Below, one piece after another: positions 8,097 through 16,880 of a DNA stretch of 64,000 bases; position 1 is the first letter of the stretch, and each line of letters begins with the position of its first letter. The position numbers were made by a program, and so were the translations under genes. Origin of the DNA: JAFTYO01 sp045611785 (GTDB taxonomy: Bacteria > Pseudomonadota > Alphaproteobacteria > RF32 > CAG-239); contig JAZKXV010000026.1 in the NCBI GenBank assembly GCA_045611785.1, positions 29,235-93,234 on the forward strand, written 5' to 3'. The notes beneath the pieces were generated by a model that saw nothing but the letters and a program-made list of their open reading frames with translations, had not been told where the DNA came from and did not search any database.

Positions 8097-8627
8097 ATGT
8101 TTAAATATCAACATGGATTTTGCATAATTCGCTGTCAACCATTTCATATCGGACATGACAGATTAATTAAAAAAATGATGGAAGAATGTGCTTTCGGCAC
8201 AATTTTAATCGGTTCTGCACAAGAAAGCGGAACTGAAAAAAATCCGTTACCATATTTTACACGTAAAAAAATGATACAAAATGTATGGCGAAAACACCCC
8301 GCATATGAACGTTTAAGAATTGTTGCTCTTAAAGATATAAACCATGTCTTATGGAATGTTCATGTATTAGAAACAATTAAAAAAGAACAATCTGACAAAC
8401 CTAAACCGGATATTATTTATGTAGGTGATGAAGGTGAATATTCTGTTTTTGCCAACGATGTGCCAAATGTCGGAATTTGTTCTCGAACAACACAAAGCTT
8501 TCCATTTTTATCAGGGAATATGGTTCGAGATATGATAAATTTGAAAGATATCAGATATAAAAATTTTGTTCATCAGGAAAACTTAGATTTAATCCAAAAA
8601 AGTTTTTATGAAGAAGAAAAAATATAA
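8097..8627 (+). CDS. NMN-adenylyltransferase-like nucleotidyltransferase
   Basis: 176 aa. Shows the nucleotidyltransferase (HxGH) fold: an RCQPFHIGHDRL opening for ATP binding and LSGNMVRDMI near residue 150, equivalent to the ISGT-x-IR motif of NadM-type enzymes. The family condenses NMN (or a related nucleotide) with ATP to make the dinucleotide; the substrate here is inferred. The ATG at 8097 is preferred over 8058, because AAAGG lies 7 bases upstream and the earlier start would fall inside the leader hairpin. The PnuC gene downstream supports a pyridine-nucleotide role, though no ribosylnicotinamide kinase is nearby. Confidence 0.8.
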   Translation: MFKYQHGFCIIRCQPFHIGHDRLIKKMMEECAFGTILIGSAQESGTEKNPLPYFTRKKMIQNVWRKHPAYERLRIVALKDINHVLWNVHVLETIKKEQSDKPKPDIIYVGDEGEYSVFANDVPNVGICSRTTQSFPFLSGNMVRDMINLKDIRYKNFVHQENLDLIQKSFYEEEKI

Positions 8628-8650
8628 TAGAAACTGCGGTTAGTTTCTTG

Positions 8651-8714
8651 ATTGATTTGGGTCTTGTAGGGACAGTCGAGACAAATCAATAATTAATAAC
8701 CTACTGTCGAGGAG
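8651..8714 (+). promoter_or_regulatory. Candidate riboswitch leader 2 (translational)
   Basis: Has the same layout as leader 1. P1 ATTGATTTG (8651-8659) / CAAATCAAT (8682-8690) is followed by a GG bulge (8660-8661), a 3-bp helix TCT/AGA, and a 14-base loop containing AGGG. GTAGG in the loop (8666-8670) can pair with CCTAC (8700-8704), giving an H-type pseudoknot that ends five bases before the GAGGAG Shine-Dalgarno (8709-8714). A separate 7-bp hairpin AGAAACT / AGTTTCT lies at 8629-8648. The layout suggests control of ribosome access. Confidence 0.6.
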
Positions 8715-8721
8715 AAAAAAC

Positions 8722-9915
8722 ATGACTAAACATAGTCAAAACATTCGTTATGTCGGAACTTGTGCTTTTGGTATCAGAATGCCAATTATTACCCAAGGAG
8801 CTGACATTGAAAACATAATTTCTGATACAATCATTGACGCCACAAAAACAAAATATCAACCATTAAGTATACATAATGGTGATATAATCGGCATTACGGA
8901 ATCTTTTTTAGCCAGAGCACAAGGTAACTATATTACTCTTGATGATATAGCTCAAGATGTTGCGAAAAAATTTCCATCAGGAGATATTGGCGTAGCTTTC
9001 CCTATTTTATCTCGCAACAGATTTGCTAAAATTTTAGAAGGAATTGCAAAAGGTACAAAAGGCAAAGTATATGTTTTCTTATCTTATCCTGCAGATGAAG
9101 TCGGAAATGCAATAATGTATGAAGATGACTTATTTAATTCTGATATAAACCCATATACAGACATTATTACCAAAGACGATTTCCGTAAAAAATTTGGAAC
9201 TTTTCATCACCCCATTACAGGTTCTGATCACATACAAATGTATGAAAACATTTCAGATAACATCGAAGTGATCCTGCTAAATAATCCTAAAGATATCTTA
9301 AAGTTTACCAATCAGGTTATTGTTGCCAGCATACATATACGCAACAGACAAAAGCAAATTTTAACCAAACTAGGAGCAAATGTTTGTACATTAGATGAAA
9401 TCTGCAACACTCCAAGCAAAACTAGAGGTTGGAGTGAATATGGCGTTTTAGGTTCTAATTATGCTGATAAAAACAGCTTAAAATTATTTCCGAGAGATTC
9501 TATGAGTTTTTGCGCTAATTTGCAAAAAATATTAAAAGAAAAAACAGGTAAACACATTGAAGTATTGATATACGGAGATGGCGGTTTTAAATGTCCGAAA
9601 ACAAAAATTTGGGAATTTGCAGATCCTGTAGTTTCTCCAGGATATACCAATGGTCTGGAAGGCATGCCAAATGAAATTAAAATTAAAGCTGTTGCCGATA
9701 ATAATAAAGAAAATCCTGAAGAAGCCATAAAACAAGCTATTAATAATAAAAAGAAAAACAACGGATTTTACTCAATCGGCACCACGCCTCGTCAAATAAC
9801 CGATTTATTGGGTTCTTTATGCGACCTGATAACCGGTTCAGGAGACAAAGGAACACCTGTTGTCTACATAAAAGGATATTTCGATAACTACTTAACCTCA
9901 GCACCTACAGAATAA
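8722..9915 (+). CDS. CofE-like (F420-0:gamma-glutamyl ligase family) protein
   Basis: 397 aa. Residues ~45-75 (NGDIIGITESFLARAQGNYI) match the GD-[IV]-ES-x-x-A-x-G segment of CofE-type ligases. Further family-like stretches are GDIGVAFPILSRNRFAKIL and VFLSYPADEVGN. CofE itself attaches glutamate to coenzyme F420-0, but a low-GC alphaproteobacterium is not expected to make F420. The true acceptor is therefore unknown, possibly a nucleotide or cofactor related to its neighbours. It is the first gene of a tightly packed run and has its own structured leader. Confidence 0.7.
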   Translation: MTKHSQNIRYVGTCAFGIRMPIITQGADIENIISDTIIDATKTKYQPLSIHNGDIIGITESFLARAQGNYITLDDIAQDVAKKFPSGDIGVAFPILSRNRFAKILEGIAKGTKGKVYVFLSYPADEVGNAIMYEDDLFNSDINPYTDIITKDDFRKKFGTFHHPITGSDHIQMYENISDNIEVILLNNPKDILKFTNQVIVASIHIRNRQKQILTKLGANVCTLDEICNTPSKTRGWSEYGVLGSNYADKNSLKLFPRDSMSFCANLQKILKEKTGKHIEVLIYGDGGFKCPKTKIWEFADPVVSPGYTNGLEGMPNEIKIKAVADNNKENPEEAIKQAINNKKKNNGFYSIGTTPRQITDLLGSLCDLITGSGDKGTPVVYIKGYFDNYLTSAPTE

Positions 9916-9925
9916 GGAACTTGTT

Positions 9926-10441
9926 ATGAGTTTAGAATTAAAAAAAAGATTTAATAAAATCTTATATACCTTAAAGCATAAAAAAGCATTTTTACAAGTT
10001 GAAAAACAGCTAAGAGGGAAAAACACCTGGAGAGGTTATTTACACGACGCTGACAAGCCTTTTTTATACATGGCTCTATGGATAAAATTTGAAAACATTC
10101 AAAAAATTCATAGAAAAAACAACAGGCATCATGTCAGAAACAATCTATCAAAAACAAAGGAAGATTTGTTAGATACAATCATAGATTGGGAATGCGCAAA
10201 AATAACCAAACCGGATAAGCCACTTAATGCATATGAAACGCTTATGAAATATTATCCTGATAAACAAGAAGACTTCTTACCTCTTATCAGAGAATATTTA
10301 CCGCAACAAATAAAAGATGCCTGCAGAAAACATCAGTTTGAATACAAAACCAGACACCTTAGATTTGAAAACCATAAAACAAGTTGCAGAATAAACTTAT
10401 CTGCATTGAATGTTTTTAATCAAAAAAATTTGGGGAGATAA
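9926..10441 (+). CDS. Unknown protein, possibly DUF5662/HD-like
   Basis: 171 aa, soluble and basic. It contains a YLHDADKPFLYMALW segment near residue 37 and a KNNRHHVRNN segment about 30 residues later, then DTIIDWECAKITKP. The HD pair, HH pair and later Asp resemble metal-binding HD-like families such as DUF5662; this is a weak resemblance by eye. Starts 10 bases after the CofE-like gene with an AAGGAA Shine-Dalgarno. Confidence 0.6.
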   Translation: MSLELKKRFNKILYTLKHKKAFLQVEKQLRGKNTWRGYLHDADKPFLYMALWIKFENIQKIHRKNNRHHVRNNLSKTKEDLLDTIIDWECAKITKPDKPLNAYETLMKYYPDKQEDFLPLIREYLPQQIKDACRKHQFEYKTRHLRFENHKTSCRINLSALNVFNQKNLGR

Positions 10442-10445
10442 AGTT

Positions 10446-11033
10446 GTGCTGACATTTGAAATTTGGGCAACAATTTTCGGATTGTTGCAAGGTATTCTTG
10501 TGCTCTTAAATAACAAATACAATTGGCTGTTTTACATAGCGCAAATCGGATGTTTAATTGTATTTTCATATTTCAACAAACTATATGCAGACACATTGTG
10601 TAACATCATTTACTTAATGTTCGGCATACGAGGATGGATATTATGGAACAAAAATAATGCCGTTAAAATCAGCAATTGTTCATTAAAAGAAAAAATTATG
10701 TATTCATCCATAATTTGTATCGGTGCATTTTTAATAAATATGGCCTTAAAAATTACTCCTGACCCATTACCCTTAATTGATGCTGTAACTACATCTTCAT
10801 CTTTAGTTGCAACATATTATATGGTTAAGAAAAAGTTAGATACATGGATAATTTGGTTCATTAATGACATTTGCTACATAATTGAATATTCAATACTGCA
10901 AGAACCGGCTTATTATTTGATATCACTGAATACAATCTGGAGCATAATGTCTATTATTTCATACTTTAACTGGCGTCGTATTATGAAAGGAGAAAAATAT
11001 GAAAAAAATATATTTTGCCGGAAAATTCAATAA
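10446..11033 (+). CDS. pnuC: PnuC-family vitamin/nucleoside transporter
   Basis: 195 aa with about seven hydrophobic segments. Family landmarks are KLYADTLCNIIYLMFGIRGWILW in the middle, DAVTTSSSLVATYYMVKKKLDTW, and a C-terminal WSIMSIISYFNWRR. PnuC proteins facilitate uptake of ribosylnicotinamide; relatives carry thiamine, riboflavin or deoxynucleosides. The GTG at 10446 is chosen because GGGGAG lies just upstream; the longer ATG start at 10410 would overlap the previous gene by 32 bases. The 3' end overlaps the next gene by 35 bases. Confidence 0.85.
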   Translation: MLTFEIWATIFGLLQGILVLLNNKYNWLFYIAQIGCLIVFSYFNKLYADTLCNIIYLMFGIRGWILWNKNNAVKISNCSLKEKIMYSSIICIGAFLINMALKITPDPLPLIDAVTTSSSLVATYYMVKKKLDTWIIWFINDICYIIEYSILQEPAYYLISLNTIWSIMSIISYFNWRRIMKGEKYEKNIFCRKIQ

Positions 11034-11511
11034 ATCTGAAACACGCCTAAACTCATTAGAAGGAATGCTAAGAAACGATTATCGTTCACAACTTCTTGGA
11101 GATGCAAATTTACTGACGTATTATCAAAAAAACTTAATTATAAACAATAAGTTTGAATATATCGGGCCTTTTTATTGCGAACAAGCCTCCAACGGCGATT
11201 ATACATCAACAGACTGCAAAACCGTACTAAACGCAGAATACAATTTAATAAAAAACAGCGATATTTTTGTCGTCGTACTTGGTGAAAGTTTCTCTGTCGG
11301 TTCAATAGTCGAGCTTGGATGGGCTTTGCAAGAAAACAAACAAATCATAATCTTATATCAAGAAGAAAAATCAGTATATACTATTGCATCAGAATATTGG
11401 TTTGCAATTGCCGATGCAATAAATAGATCAAATAACTTATCTGTATTAAAATATAACAATACAAAAGAAATTGTAAAATTAATTAATCAAGCACTTGAGA
11501 AGGAATTATAA
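10999..11511 (+). CDS. Nucleoside 2-deoxyribosyltransferase-like protein
   Basis: 170 aa. The fold signature is visible: FAGKF at the N-terminus, YIGPFY around residue 55, then NSDIFVVVLGESFSVGSIVELGWAL. The Glu in the last segment corresponds to the family's catalytic nucleophile. The family cleaves or exchanges N-glycosidic bonds of (deoxy)nucleosides or nucleotides. AAAGGAG precedes the ATG. The start lies inside the end of pnuC, so the two are probably translationally coupled. Confidence 0.75.
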   Translation: MKKIYFAGKFNKSETRLNSLEGMLRNDYRSQLLGDANLLTYYQKNLIINNKFEYIGPFYCEQASNGDYTSTDCKTVLNAEYNLIKNSDIFVVVLGESFSVGSIVELGWALQENKQIIILYQEEKSVYTIASEYWFAIADAINRSNNLSVLKYNNTKEIVKLINQALEKEL

Positions 11512-11512
11512 A

Positions 11513-12334
11513 ATGATATACAAAGAATTTGAACTCATACTATCGTCTTTCAAATGCAACAAAAACTGTCCTTACTGTACAGCAAAAATCACAAAATGGC
11601 CGGTTGTAGATGATAAAATAGAAGCATTGGAAAACAAGCTTAAAGAATTAAAAGAAAAGGAAATATATTTCAAATATTTCATATTTTGCGGCAACGGAGA
11701 ACCCTCTTTACATAGTTTTGACACCATAAAAAGAGTGGTCGATGCAACACGTAAAATAAACATTTTTGAAGAAAAAAGATTTCAATCATCAGGAAACATA
11801 TTTTTTGAACCTGAAAAACTCAATTTAATAAAAAATGATTTTACCATTGAAATAACCAGAGTAGATTTTGACAGTAAAAAAGATATGCAAATTTTGGGAT
11901 ATAATCAAGATTATATCAACTCTGAAGCCTTTAAAACAGCAAACATCAGGCTCAATTATGTTTTAATGAAAAACAAAAGTTTTGACACTTACTTAACCGA
12001 AATAAAAAAATATATTGATACATATCCAAGCATCAAAACAGTCAGCTTGAAAACATTAAATTTAAACACATTGAACGGAAAAATTGACAATCCGTATTCT
12101 CAATGGATTATAAATAATGCTTTAACAAAAAAAGATGCAAAAAGTATAATTGAATTTATGAACAAACATGCAAACATAATTCATCAAGACAAAAAATTTT
12201 TTGATAGAATAGAATGGAATTATAAAGGCGTACCAATTACATTTTACGTTAAAAAATTGTCTTACGGCGTTTCTAATGTTGTTTGCTATGGCGGTGAGCT
12301 TGTCGATTATCATTTAAACAAATTAAGCATATAA
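11513..12334 (+). CDS. Radical SAM protein
   Basis: 273 aa. Contains the iron-sulfur motif CNKNCPYC (CxxxCxxC) at about residues 16-23, and a GNGEPSLH segment equivalent to the GGEP motif that binds SAM. The remainder is a typical partial TIM barrel without extra cysteine clusters that would mark a SPASM domain. Start at the ATG with GAAGGAAT upstream; an in-frame TTG at 11495 is rejected. It begins one base after the previous stop. Substrate unknown; context suggests nucleotide or cofactor chemistry. Confidence 0.85.
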   Translation: MIYKEFELILSSFKCNKNCPYCTAKITKWPVVDDKIEALENKLKELKEKEIYFKYFIFCGNGEPSLHSFDTIKRVVDATRKINIFEEKRFQSSGNIFFEPEKLNLIKNDFTIEITRVDFDSKKDMQILGYNQDYINSEAFKTANIRLNYVLMKNKSFDTYLTEIKKYIDTYPSIKTVSLKTLNLNTLNGKIDNPYSQWIINNALTKKDAKSIIEFMNKHANIIHQDKKFFDRIEWNYKGVPITFYVKKLSYGVSNVVCYGGELVDYHLNKLSI

Positions 12335-12399
12335 TATTAACCAAATATTGTATTTTAAATTGTAACATAATTTTCAATTTAAATTATGAGAATATAAAA

Positions 12400-13224
12400 A
12401 TGAGATCAGATTTTTTAGAATTTAAAAAATATTATAAAGACACAATAATTAAGATACCTGCTGTTTCATTTTTTAAACAATCTATTGATAATAAATTTAA
12501 GCATTCACTAAATGTTTTGCACACCGGAATACGTATTATGGCAGAAACTCCTGAGCTTGAAAGTATATCTGAAAATTTTCAAATACTAGCTAAAAGAGCT
12601 CTCTTATTCCATGATGTCGGCCGTTTTGAAGAAGCTGTAAAAAGATACCATACGCCTAATTTGACTGCAGATACAGAAAGCTTAAACCAATATGACCACG
12701 GACTTCTTGGTTATCAAACACTAAAAAGTAATCCGACTTATAATGATATAAGAATTTTGCTCGCTATCAAATATCATGGCAAAATGATGGAAGAAGTAAA
12801 AGCATCATCATTATGGGAAGAAGCTCAAAACGGAGAGCATAAAAAAGAAGCTGAACAAATTTTATATTTAGTTCGAGATGCCGATAAATTGGCTAACTTA
12901 GAAAAAATTAAAAAAAACGACAAACTGCGAAAAGACTTTTTTTTCAAGCTATTAACTAAAGAAGCGCTAATTTCTGGCTTATCTCAAACAGTGAAAAAAC
13001 AATTTTTTGCAAAGCAAACCATTTTGTTTCCGACAGTACATTCTTTTGCTGATAGAATTTTAATGGTTTTATCATGGTTTTTTGATTTAAATTTCCAAAA
13101 ATCAAAAGAAATGTTTAAGCAAAAAGAATATACCAAATATCTTTTAGATTTACTAGCTCAATACCACACTTTGACAAAAGATATAGAAGAAATCAAGCTG
13201 TTTACAGAAGACTCATTTAAGTAA
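12400..13224 (+). CDS. HD-domain phosphohydrolase
   Basis: 274 aa. Metal-binding HD pattern: HSLNVLHTG (first His), LLFHDVGRFEE (HD), then IKYHGK and a late Asp in LVRDADKLAN. HD proteins usually hydrolyse nucleotides or cyclic nucleotides. It sits 65 bases after the radical SAM gene in the same orientation, with only a weak Shine-Dalgarno, so it may or may not belong to the same transcript. Confidence 0.8.
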   Translation: MRSDFLEFKKYYKDTIIKIPAVSFFKQSIDNKFKHSLNVLHTGIRIMAETPELESISENFQILAKRALLFHDVGRFEEAVKRYHTPNLTADTESLNQYDHGLLGYQTLKSNPTYNDIRILLAIKYHGKMMEEVKASSLWEEAQNGEHKKEAEQILYLVRDADKLANLEKIKKNDKLRKDFFFKLLTKEALISGLSQTVKKQFFAKQTILFPTVHSFADRILMVLSWFFDLNFQKSKEMFKQKEYTKYLLDLLAQYHTLTKDIEEIKLFTEDSFK

Positions 13225-13345
13225 AATGTAGCAAATCTTAAGCATTTTTTTGAAAAAAACATTTACTTTTTAATTTTTTTCTCTATAATGCATTCTACAA
13301 AAACATTATCAGGTCATATTATTTACTAACTTAATAACACTTCTT

Positions 13346-14248
13346 ATGAGCAGATTTGTATTAAAAAACACAACCGATGGTACATGTCATTTGTATTTTG
13401 ATAATCCATCAATTGAAGGCTTTTTAAAGGTAAGTCAAGCAACAAACGCTAAATTCTTAAGAGAAAACAACGAGAACTATGTGGTTATGTCTAATGCCGG
13501 AGAAACGACCAAAATTTTGTTTGGCATTATTGACGACAGAGTCTTTCAAGTAACACTGCCTGAACATTCAAAGTTTTTCTTTGTAGACAACCAGTGTATA
13601 TATGAAAGATATGGAGTGTGGTACAGCATGGTACATGAGCAAGACTCTTTTGAAGAGAAAAAACTTGGAATTGCACATGAGGAATTCTTATCCTGTCCAC
13701 AGAACATTCAGTATCGAAAACTTCGCTGGGTATACTTCTTAAAAGAAGATCAAAACCTTGTAAACATTTGCCATTTTATTGATGGTAAAATTGTCAATTT
13801 AGGAAGCTATGTATCGGTTAAAACTGATGGCAATGCAAAAATTTTGGCTTTGCATTCTGATGGTCATTATGACGTATTCACACCAAATTCAACCGAACCG
13901 TACCTAGGTTATCCTAACGAAGTTTTTGAAGCGATAAAAGGCGTGTTTATATGGTGCTCCGAACAAAAGAAATGGAGATTCGAAGAAAACTGTCGTCTGT
14001 ACGCTGACAATGCTTTGTTCAGAATTGTGCCCTATGAAGACGGTGACATGTTAAAGCTATATCGCATCACAGAAAACTCAACTGAGTTATTTAAGGCAAG
14101 CGTTAACTATCAATTTAGAAACAACCCTTGCAGCCTGTGCATAGACGATACAATATACATGCATGACGTTGACAAGTGTTTATTGGATTTCGATAATCCT
14201 CAACTAACCTTTAGAAGAAAGCTGAAAAATTTCTTCTGCAAGAAGTAA
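13346..14248 (+). CDS. Unknown soluble protein
   Basis: 300 aa, no signal or membrane segment, rich in aromatic residues and cysteines. Composition suggests beta-strands, perhaps a WD/Kelch-like or DKNYY-type repeat protein, but I cannot define repeats. No Shine-Dalgarno, and codon use is more GC-rich than the flanking genes. Followed by a strong terminator. No family recognised. Confidence 0.6.
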   Translation: MSRFVLKNTTDGTCHLYFDNPSIEGFLKVSQATNAKFLRENNENYVVMSNAGETTKILFGIIDDRVFQVTLPEHSKFFFVDNQCIYERYGVWYSMVHEQDSFEEKKLGIAHEEFLSCPQNIQYRKLRWVYFLKEDQNLVNICHFIDGKIVNLGSYVSVKTDGNAKILALHSDGHYDVFTPNSTEPYLGYPNEVFEAIKGVFIWCSEQKKWRFEENCRLYADNALFRIVPYEDGDMLKLYRITENSTELFKASVNYQFRNNPCSLCIDDTIYMHDVDKCLLDFDNPQLTFRRKLKNFFCKK

Positions 14249-14254
14249 AGTCTT

Positions 14255-14288
14255 GGCTTGATACTTTGAAAGTATCAAGCCTTTTTTT
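14255..14288 (+). terminator. Terminator
   Basis: A 12-bp perfect stem GGCTTGATACTT / AAGTATCAAGCC with a 3-base loop followed by seven T's. Confidence 0.93.
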
Positions 14289-14405
14289 ATCCTTTTTACA
14301 TTTCCTAGTGCTTCTACATAAGCCTAACTCACATAAATAAGGTGTATAAAAAGCATTGACACAATCTTGATATTTTAGTATTTTAAAAGAAAAAAGAGGA
14401 TATTA

Positions 14406-15986
14406 ATGGCAACACAAAAAGACATTAATTTAGCTTTTCAGATGATTGTTTCAACAGCATCTGACATGGATATGTGTTTGCCTCAAGCCGCTAAGCAACA
14501 CAATGAAAAATTGTCTGTAGATGAACAGAAAAAAATGTTAGCAGCCTTTGCTCGTTACGTCAGCGAAGGACATCCCGGTTTTGCTACAGAAAATGCACCA
14601 AACATTACTTTTTCAGAAGAAACAAAAAATAAATTTAAAACGGAGCTTGTGAAACTATACTTAACAACCAAACAAGAACGAACAGAAGAAGAAATCGGCA
14701 AAGAAATTTTTAAGCTTGCTAAAAAATATATTCCTGATAATCATTTTAATGTTTACAGTTCCGAAGGGGCAAGCATTAACACATTAATGAGCAAAGAAGA
14801 ACACCTTGCATTTAAGGAAGAATTGCAAACTTACATACAAACCGAAAATCTTGATTCATCTCACCGTTGCGTATTAGATCATCTTTATACGGAGCGCCAC
14901 CAAGTTGGAAAAAACTTATTTCTTGATGATGAGTTTGAGCTATTAAAACAAAATGGTGCAGAAATTGTAAGCGAAAAAAAAGGACAAACTTGGCGCATGG
15001 CTGAAATTAATCATCAAGGTAAAAAACTAATGTTGTTTGGGATGAAGAGTTTTGCACCTATAAGCTCTGATGGCAAAATTGATATAGATAAAATTAATGA
15101 CTTCACATCTTTAGCAAAAGAATTTTCTAAACAAGAATATGAAAATTGCGATGCTCTGATTTTAGACTTAAGAAGCAATGGTGGCGGATGGCCGCACATT
15201 GGCGATTATATAGCTCGTACATTATATGGAAATACGGTTTCAACAGAAGCTCAAGGACATCTTAAGATGGATACTTTAGCAGCGAAACTCAGCTATTTTT
15301 ATATGGAAAAAGCAGATAAAAAAAACAGCACCATCGACAGACTAAAGCTAAAAGATGAACCGCAACGCACTCAATATGTTCAGCAAGATAAACTTTGGGG
15401 AGAAGAACATCCTTTTAATAGTGCATTAGGCTACACAAAGCCAATATTGTTACTAACAGACCAAAACACCGGTTCTAATGCAGAGTTAACAATCGGACGC
15501 TTAAGAGAACACCCATATGTCAGAACAATTGGTGATCATAGTTGCGGTGTTATACAATATCACCCGGCGGCCACATCTAACAGCGCTATTCCCTTACCCT
15601 ATGGCTTAAAAATATCACTTCCTCCTGAAGGCTTTACAAGCACGCATGGTGAGCGCTTGGAAGGCACCGGATATGTTCCTGATTATAAAGTAGAAAAAGG
15701 ACAAAGCGCCTTACTTACCTGTTTAGAAAAATTAGATGAAATAAAACAAGAAATTTCACAAAATTTACCACCTGAAAGAACAGTAGAAACAGAAGCAAAA
15801 AGAGAAAGCCATATAGATAAAACCGATAACATTATCATTAAAAACATTGGAGAAAATAATCCTCAATTAAAAAATGCATTCAATGAATTGCTCAACGCAA
15901 CATCAACCATTCCGCAATTACAAGCACCTGAGAGGCAAAATGTATATTCTCTCCATCAACAAAAATATGGTATACTCACTCATTGA
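14406..15986 (+). CDS. S41 family peptidase-like protein, cytosolic
   Basis: 526 aa. The tail-specific-protease core is clear: DALILDLRSNGGG around residue 255, then LLTDQNTGSNAELTI with the predicted nucleophile Ser357. The expected helper lysine of the Ser-Lys dyad (GKG in Ctp proteases) is replaced: the equivalent stretch reads GDHSCGVIQYHP. There is no signal peptide and no PDZ domain that I can see; the N-terminal ~170 residues are helical. The GDHSCG form may belong to an S41B-type subgroup that uses other residues. SD AGAGGAT. Confidence 0.8.
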   Translation: MATQKDINLAFQMIVSTASDMDMCLPQAAKQHNEKLSVDEQKKMLAAFARYVSEGHPGFATENAPNITFSEETKNKFKTELVKLYLTTKQERTEEEIGKEIFKLAKKYIPDNHFNVYSSEGASINTLMSKEEHLAFKEELQTYIQTENLDSSHRCVLDHLYTERHQVGKNLFLDDEFELLKQNGAEIVSEKKGQTWRMAEINHQGKKLMLFGMKSFAPISSDGKIDIDKINDFTSLAKEFSKQEYENCDALILDLRSNGGGWPHIGDYIARTLYGNTVSTEAQGHLKMDTLAAKLSYFYMEKADKKNSTIDRLKLKDEPQRTQYVQQDKLWGEEHPFNSALGYTKPILLLTDQNTGSNAELTIGRLREHPYVRTIGDHSCGVIQYHPAATSNSAIPLPYGLKISLPPEGFTSTHGERLEGTGYVPDYKVEKGQSALLTCLEKLDEIKQEISQNLPPERTVETEAKRESHIDKTDNIIIKNIGENNPQLKNAFNELLNATSTIPQLQAPERQNVYSLHQQKYGILTH

Positions 15987-16284
15987 TATCGATTAGTTTA
16001 CTAATTATATTCTTTATTGCTTACTCTGGTCACAGAATTATCAATATGGTTGTTTTTCATTATACCAATCATCTCTATCATAATTGACGAATCAATTCTT
16101 CTAACATTGTTTGGTTATATCGTTAAATTTGAAATTCATGATAAAAAGAATTTAACAAGCATACCATAAGCCTTCAGTTTTTTTATTTGTTTTAAGTAAG
16201 TTGGCACATAACAATAGCATTAGCAAATATTAAATGTTCAAAACATATCCTCATAACAAGGTAAACTAATAAAGATAAAAAATA
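15987..16284. other. Intergenic, no feature identified
   Basis: AT-rich. A ~50-codon hydrophobic open stretch lies around 16015-16170, but it lacks a credible start and may be a remnant of a membrane-protein gene. Confidence 0.4.
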
Positions 16285-16401
16285 GAAAACAACAATTTTC
16301 CGAAAATTAGACATGAAAATATTTGATTTTTATAATAAAATAGACTAACATCTGCCCACTATTAAAAATTATGATGTCTAACTATTTAAATATTATGAAT
16401 T
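16285..16401 (+). promoter_or_regulatory. Cassette promoter module, copy 1
   Basis: Starts with the palindrome AATTTTC-c-GAAAATT (16294-16308). Then come TTGATT (16323-16328), a 17-base spacer, TAACAT (16346-16351), and a shared CTGCCCACTA element at the likely start of transcription. The leader ends in an SD-less TTATGA start. The same module recurs at 17512 and 18575. Confidence 0.75.
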
Positions 16402-16818
16402 ATGAAAAAGTTTGTTTTTATGCTAATTGCAATGTTTAGTGTTGTGTTGACAGCTTGTTCAGCATTTGACAGTGACCCGATTGAACCAAAAATCATTGGT
16501 ACCGGTAATTTGCAATATGAAGCAAAAACTGGTACTTGGTTTGTGGTTATAGATTCAACTCAATACACTATCACCAGTGTGACTATTCCCGAACACAGTC
16601 CTCGTACATTAGGTCATACGCAAGACATTGATCCAGTTGAAGGAATGTTGGTGACAGTGTTTACTTCAGAGCATATGAGAGGCCTGCAAGCTGTTACTGG
16701 TGAGCAGTCAGTTAAGCAGATAGAAGAGTTTTATCATACCAATGATACGGGAGTCTTTGTTGTATTTGGAATTTTGTTATTGTGTATTATCGGAATTGCT
16801 ATTCCATGGAAAAAATAA
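16402..16818 (+). CDS. Lipoprotein with a C-terminal membrane segment (cassette 1)
   Basis: 138 aa. N-terminal signal with lipobox VLTAC at about residue 19, a ~90-residue soluble part, and a second hydrophobic helix (GVFVVFGILLLCIIGIAI) followed by WKK at the end. It would thus be anchored at both ends. The soluble part resembles the lipoprotein encoded at 41727-42209 in the same order of motifs (VxTG...D..Y.I.SV...EG..VTVF). No Shine-Dalgarno. Function unknown. Confidence 0.75.
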   Translation: MKKFVFMLIAMFSVVLTACSAFDSDPIEPKIIGTGNLQYEAKTGTWFVVIDSTQYTITSVTIPEHSPRTLGHTQDIDPVEGMLVTVFTSEHMRGLQAVTGEQSVKQIEEFYHTNDTGVFVVFGILLLCIIGIAIPWKK

Positions 16819-16880
16819 AACCCATATACACAGATAGTCTCAAATACTGTAAAACAGATAAACATTAAAAACTTTATGTT

